Source: Bacillota bacterium
GTDB taxonomy: Bacteria; Bacillota; Clostridia; Acetivibrionales; DSM-1351
NCBI GenBank assembly: GCA_023431385.1
Contig: JAEYWA010000006.1
Span: 1-8,614 of the forward strand
Reading direction: 5' to 3'
DNA: 8,614 nt
A program made the position numbers and the translations under genes. The notes beneath the pieces are model-generated. The model saw only the letters and a program-made list of their open reading frames with translations. It did not search any database and had not been told where the DNA came from. This document shows positions 6,304 through 8,614 of this stretch, piece by piece. Each line of letters begins with the position of its first letter. Within the stretch, counting starts at the first letter, position 1.

Positions 6304-6386
6304 TTTTGATTTTAGTTACAATATACAAAACAGATAACTTTTATTCTCTTTATTTATATATTTACGCTGATGCTTTTTAAAGAATT

Positions 6387-6414
6387 TTGAGATATTATTA
6401 AAGACAATTACAAT
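6387..6414 (+). promoter_or_regulatory. Probable sigma-A promoter for rph
   Basis: TTGAGA (6387-6392) and TACAAT (6409-6414) each match consensus at five of six positions, with a 16-nt spacer. Transcription would start near 6421, leaving a leader of about 40 nt with GGAGG at 6452-6456. This suggests that rph and the genes after it can be transcribed separately from the GerMN lipoprotein gene. Confidence 0.5.
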
Positions 6415-6460
6415 CTTCGGTCTATTTTATTAACCCGGATAGTATAAATTTGGAGGTATT

Positions 6461-7183
6461 ATGTTGAGGCAGGATGGTAGAACTAATTCACAGCTTAGGC
6501 CTGTAAAAATTACAAGAAATTATATAAAACACGCAGAAGGTTCGGTTCTTATCGAGGTTGGAGACACGAAGGTAATATGTACCGCATCTGTCGAGGAAAG
6601 GACGCCCCCCTTTAAGAAGGATTCTGGTGAAGGCTGGGTAACAGCTGAGTATTCGATGCTTCCCAGAGCAACCGGGGTTAGGAATCCGAGAGATATTTCC
6701 AAGCTAAAGCTAAACGGAAGAACTCAGGAGATTCAGCGTCTTATTGGGCGGTCACTAAGAACCGTTGTGGATTTAAAGCTCTTGGGAGAAAGAACTATAA
6801 CAATTGATTGTGATGTAATTCAGGCTGACGGCGGAACCAGAACTGCCTCAATTACCGGTGGTTATGTAGCATTGGTTGATGCCTGCAGGAAGCTTATTGA
6901 CAGCGGTGTTGTTTCGAAAATGCCGATTACCGGTTTTGTAGCAGCTACCAGCGTAGGTGTGGTAAACGAACAGGAGCTTCTGGATTTGTGCTATACCGAG
7001 GATAGCTCTGCCGAGGTTGACATGAATGTGATAATGACAGATAAGAGTGAATTCATTGAACTTCAGGCAACAGGCGAAAAAAGCAGCTTTAGTAAAAATC
7101 AGTTGGATGCTCTGCTTTTAATAGCTGAAAAGGGGATAGAACAGCTAATATCCATTCAGAAAGAAGTTCTGGGCCAATACTGA
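6461..7183 (+). CDS. rph: Ribonuclease PH
   Basis: RNase PH is a hexameric 3'-5' phosphorolytic exoribonuclease that trims tRNA precursors up to the CCA end, releasing nucleoside diphosphates. The 240-residue protein matches the family length. It shows the N-terminal DGRTNSQLRPVKI, EGWVTAEYSMLPRA (57-70), NGRTQEIQRLIGRSLR (85-100) with R87, and the phosphate-binding GTR at 125-127 in DGGTRTASITG. EDSSAEVDMNVI carries the metal- and catalysis-linked D181 and D187. GGAGG at 6452-6456 is four nt from ATG 6461 and seven from an in-frame TTG at 6464; ATG is preferred. It is 23 nt upstream of rdgB and almost certainly co-transcribed with it, as in B. subtilis rph-ysnA. Confidence 0.97.
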   Translation: MLRQDGRTNSQLRPVKITRNYIKHAEGSVLIEVGDTKVICTASVEERTPPFKKDSGEGWVTAEYSMLPRATGVRNPRDISKLKLNGRTQEIQRLIGRSLRTVVDLKLLGERTITIDCDVIQADGGTRTASITGGYVALVDACRKLIDSGVVSKMPITGFVAATSVGVVNEQELLDLCYTEDSSAEVDMNVIMTDKSEFIELQATGEKSSFSKNQLDALLLIAEKGIEQLISIQKEVLGQY

Positions 7184-7206
7184 TTTGACTGAGTTGGGGA
7201 GAGATA

Positions 7207-7803
7207 ATGGAAAAATTGGTGGTAGCAACAAAAAACAAGGGGAAGATAACAGAAATAAAAGAAGTTCTGAAGCATATGCCTTTTGAAGTATTATCCATGG
7301 GTGATATGGATATAACAATAGATGTTGTTGAGGATGGTAAAACCTTTGAGGAAAATTCTCTTAAGAAGGCAATTGAGATATGCAGAATAAGTAATACAAT
7401 AGTTATAGCTGATGACTCGGGAATTGAGGTGGATTATCTGGAGGGTGCGCCCGGTATTTACTCAGCTAGATTTGGCGGTCCGGAAGCAACAGATGAAGAT
7501 AGAAACTACAAGTTGTTAGATATGTTGAAGGGTGTACCCTTTGAGAAAAGGACGGCAAGGTTTGTATGTGCCATAGCAGTCGCTTTCCCTGATGGAAGAT
7601 CTTTTGTTGTAAGGGATACCTGCGAAGGCTACGTGGATACCGAATGTAGAGGCGATAATGGCTTCGGATATGATCCGCTCTTCCACATTCATGAGTATGG
7701 AAAATCTATGGCTGAGATAAGTATGGATGTAAAGAATAAGATTAGCCATCGTGCAAAAGCGTTGAATAAAATGGCAGCTAAATTGAATGAATTTATATCA
7801 TAA
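7207..7803 (+). CDS. rdgB: dITP/XTP pyrophosphatase (RdgB/HAM1 family)
   Basis: The enzyme hydrolyses non-canonical purine nucleoside triphosphates (XTP, dITP, ITP) to monophosphate and pyrophosphate, keeping deaminated bases out of nucleic acids. The 198-residue protein carries the family's signature segments. VATKNKGKITEI has T8, N10, K13 and E16 for phosphate binding. IADDSGIEVDYLEGAPGIYSARF has D69/D70 for metal and catalysis. NGFGYDPLF (151-159) and ISHRAKAL (179-186) complete the specificity pocket. GGGGAG at 7196-7201 is five nt before the ATG. The gene follows rph by 23 nt, so it should share the rph promoter. Family assignment is secure. The gene name is by homology with E. coli rdgB; B. 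subtilis calls it ysnA. Confidence 0.96.
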   Translation: MEKLVVATKNKGKITEIKEVLKHMPFEVLSMGDMDITIDVVEDGKTFEENSLKKAIEICRISNTIVIADDSGIEVDYLEGAPGIYSARFGGPEATDEDRNYKLLDMLKGVPFEKRTARFVCAIAVAFPDGRSFVVRDTCEGYVDTECRGDNGFGYDPLFHIHEYGKSMAEISMDVKNKISHRAKALNKMAAKLNEFIS

Positions 7804-7916
7804 ATTAAATTATTCCACAGTTGCAAGAAGTATTATAGTCAGTATATATACAGTTAATATGCAGTTTGATTCATAGTTTATATTAAGTTATTTTGACTCT
7901 ATGGGGGAAAGACATA

Positions 7917-8396
7917 ATGAAAGTGCTGGTAATGAGTGATACTCATGGTTACATATTTAATGCAAGGGAGGCCTTGGACAGACACCCTGAGGTAGAAATG
8001 GTTTTACATTTGGGAGATTATTGCAAAGATGCTTCACAGTTAAGTCAGCTTTACCCGGATATAAGATTTGAATATGTTTATGGTAATTGTGATATAGGAG
8101 TTGGTGCAGTCAGTGCAGACAAGACTATTGAAATCGAGGGTGTCACTGTATTTATGACCCACGGTCATAAATACAGTGTTAAATGGGATTATAATCGAAT
8201 ATTGGCTAAAGCACAGGCAGAGAGGGCTGCGGTTGTTCTCTTCGGCCATACGCATGTGGCTGTAATTGATAATATAGATAATAAACTGGTGATTAATCCG
8301 GGTAGCATAAGTGAGTCAAGAAGCAGTAAGTCCGAATCCTATATAATAATGGATGTAGTCGATGATAAAGTTAATGCAGAAATTTACTACATATAA
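7917..8396 (+). CDS. YfcE/YsnB-type metallophosphoesterase
   Basis: This 159-residue calcineurin-like phosphoesterase belongs to the small single-domain MJ0936/YfcE family. All five metal-binding blocks are present: SDTHG (D8, H10), LGDY (D34), GNCD (N57), THGH (H82) and GHTH (H111, H113). Members hydrolyse phosphodiesters with a dimetal centre, but the physiological substrate is generally unknown and cannot be read here. The start at 7917 follows GGGGGAAAG at 7903-7911. An in-frame TTG at 7893 would add eight residues, but no ribosome binding site precedes it and the phosphoesterase core begins right at MKVLVMSDTHG. Order after rph and rdgB matches B. subtilis rph-ysnA-ysnB. The 113-nt gap from rdgB is wide enough for its own promoter, though I see no convincing one. 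Confidence 0.93.
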   Translation: MKVLVMSDTHGYIFNAREALDRHPEVEMVLHLGDYCKDASQLSQLYPDIRFEYVYGNCDIGVGAVSADKTIEIEGVTVFMTHGHKYSVKWDYNRILAKAQAERAAVVLFGHTHVAVIDNIDNKLVINPGSISESRSSKSESYIIMDVVDDKVNAEIYYI

Positions 8397-8482
8397 GCTT
8401 TATTGAGAATAGTATCCAGGGATAGTAAACCTCGATTATTCAGTATGAAGTTAATAGTAAAAGGATATAAAATATATATAAA

Positions 8483-8535
8483 ATCATAAAAATATAATTA
8501 TATGTGTTGACAAACTAAAATGTACCCTGTATAAT
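8483..8535 (+). promoter_or_regulatory. Strong sigma-A promoter with UP-like element for tRNA-Gly
   Basis: TTGACA (8507-8512) and TATAAT (8530-8535) are both perfect consensus, with the optimal 17-nt spacer; it is the best promoter in the window. The stretch just upstream (8483-8504) is almost entirely A/T with short A-runs, as in UP elements of stable-RNA promoters. Transcription would start near 8542, about 48 nt before the tRNA, leaving a leader for RNase P to remove. Confidence 0.85.
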
Positions 8536-8589
8536 ATCAAGAGTCGGCTGGCGATAAACACTCGCAAAGGCTGATATACCAGGGTTAAT

Positions 8590-8614
8590 GCGGGTGTAGT
8601 TCAATGGTAGAACA
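8590..8614 (+). tRNA. tRNA-Gly, 5' part only (cut by window end)
   Basis: The sequence starts with the acceptor strand GCGGGTG (8590-8596), then TA, then a complete D-arm: GTTC (8599-8602), loop AATGGTA and GAAC (8610-8613). The last base is position 26. The 5' half matches typical bacterial tRNA-Gly. The anticodon lies outside the window, so GCC versus UCC cannot be decided, although this form is usual for GCC. A perfect promoter lies upstream, and further tRNA genes may follow. Confidence 0.85.

Noticed and set aside
6303..6331. GTTTTG/CAAAAC as a terminator after the GerMN gene
   Set aside because: Six A/T-rich pairs around a 17-nt loop with no clean T-run; it is not stable enough.
7893..7916. 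TTG start at 7893 for the phosphoesterase
   Set aside because: No ribosome binding site precedes it; GGGGGAAAG at 7903-7911 is correctly spaced for ATG 7917, where the conserved protein begins.
8524..8585. ACCCTG/CAGGGT inverted repeat near the tRNA promoter
   Set aside because: The left arm lies in the promoter spacer upstream of the start site, so it cannot pair in RNA. The arms are 6 bp and over 50 nt apart.
1..8614. Mobile element, CRISPR array, phage or defence system
   Set aside because: No transposase, integrase, long terminal repeat pair or spaced repeat array is visible, and all the long genes are recognisable housekeeping or envelope families.

Overview
The window reads as an ordinary chromosomal housekeeping segment of a low-GC, spore-forming Firmicute of the class Clostridia. 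A cellulolytic, Ruminiclostridium-like clostridium would fit. That is inferred from the moderately AT-rich bases, the strong Shine-Dalgarno sites, a GerMN-domain lipoprotein, an amidase with a copper-amine-oxidase-like N-terminal domain, and gene order. All genes lie on the + strand. I see no insertion sequence, phage gene, CRISPR array or toxin-antitoxin pair.

Region 1 (1-2991) holds ruvC, ruvA and ruvB, which together encode the complete Holliday-junction resolvasome, followed by queH of tRNA queuosine synthesis. The gaps are unusual. The ruvC-ruvA gap holds ten degenerate tandem heptamers beginning one base past the ruvC stop. The ruvA-ruvB gap (about 207 bases) begins with an AT-rich 14-nt tandem repeat and contains a very short ORF behind a strong ribosome binding site. 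A near-identical ~35-nt segment carrying the ribosome binding site precedes both ruvB and queH.

Region 2 (2992-6303) is cell-envelope related. It encodes a secreted N-acetylmuramoyl-L-alanine amidase, with a promoter overlapped by a 14-bp inverted repeat, and a lipoprotein with two GerMN domains.

Region 3 (6304-8396) holds rph (RNase PH), rdgB (dITP/XTP pyrophosphatase) and a YfcE/YsnB-type metallophosphoesterase. The order GerM-like, rph, rdgB, phosphoesterase matches B. subtilis gerM-rph-ysnA-ysnB, which supports the assignments.

Region 4 (8397-8614) is an AT-rich spacer, then a perfect-consensus sigma-A promoter and the 5' third of a tRNA-Gly gene cut off by the window edge.

I found no clear undescribed system. 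The most interesting signals are the intergenic period-7/14 repeats and the duplicated translation-initiation segment around the ruv genes.
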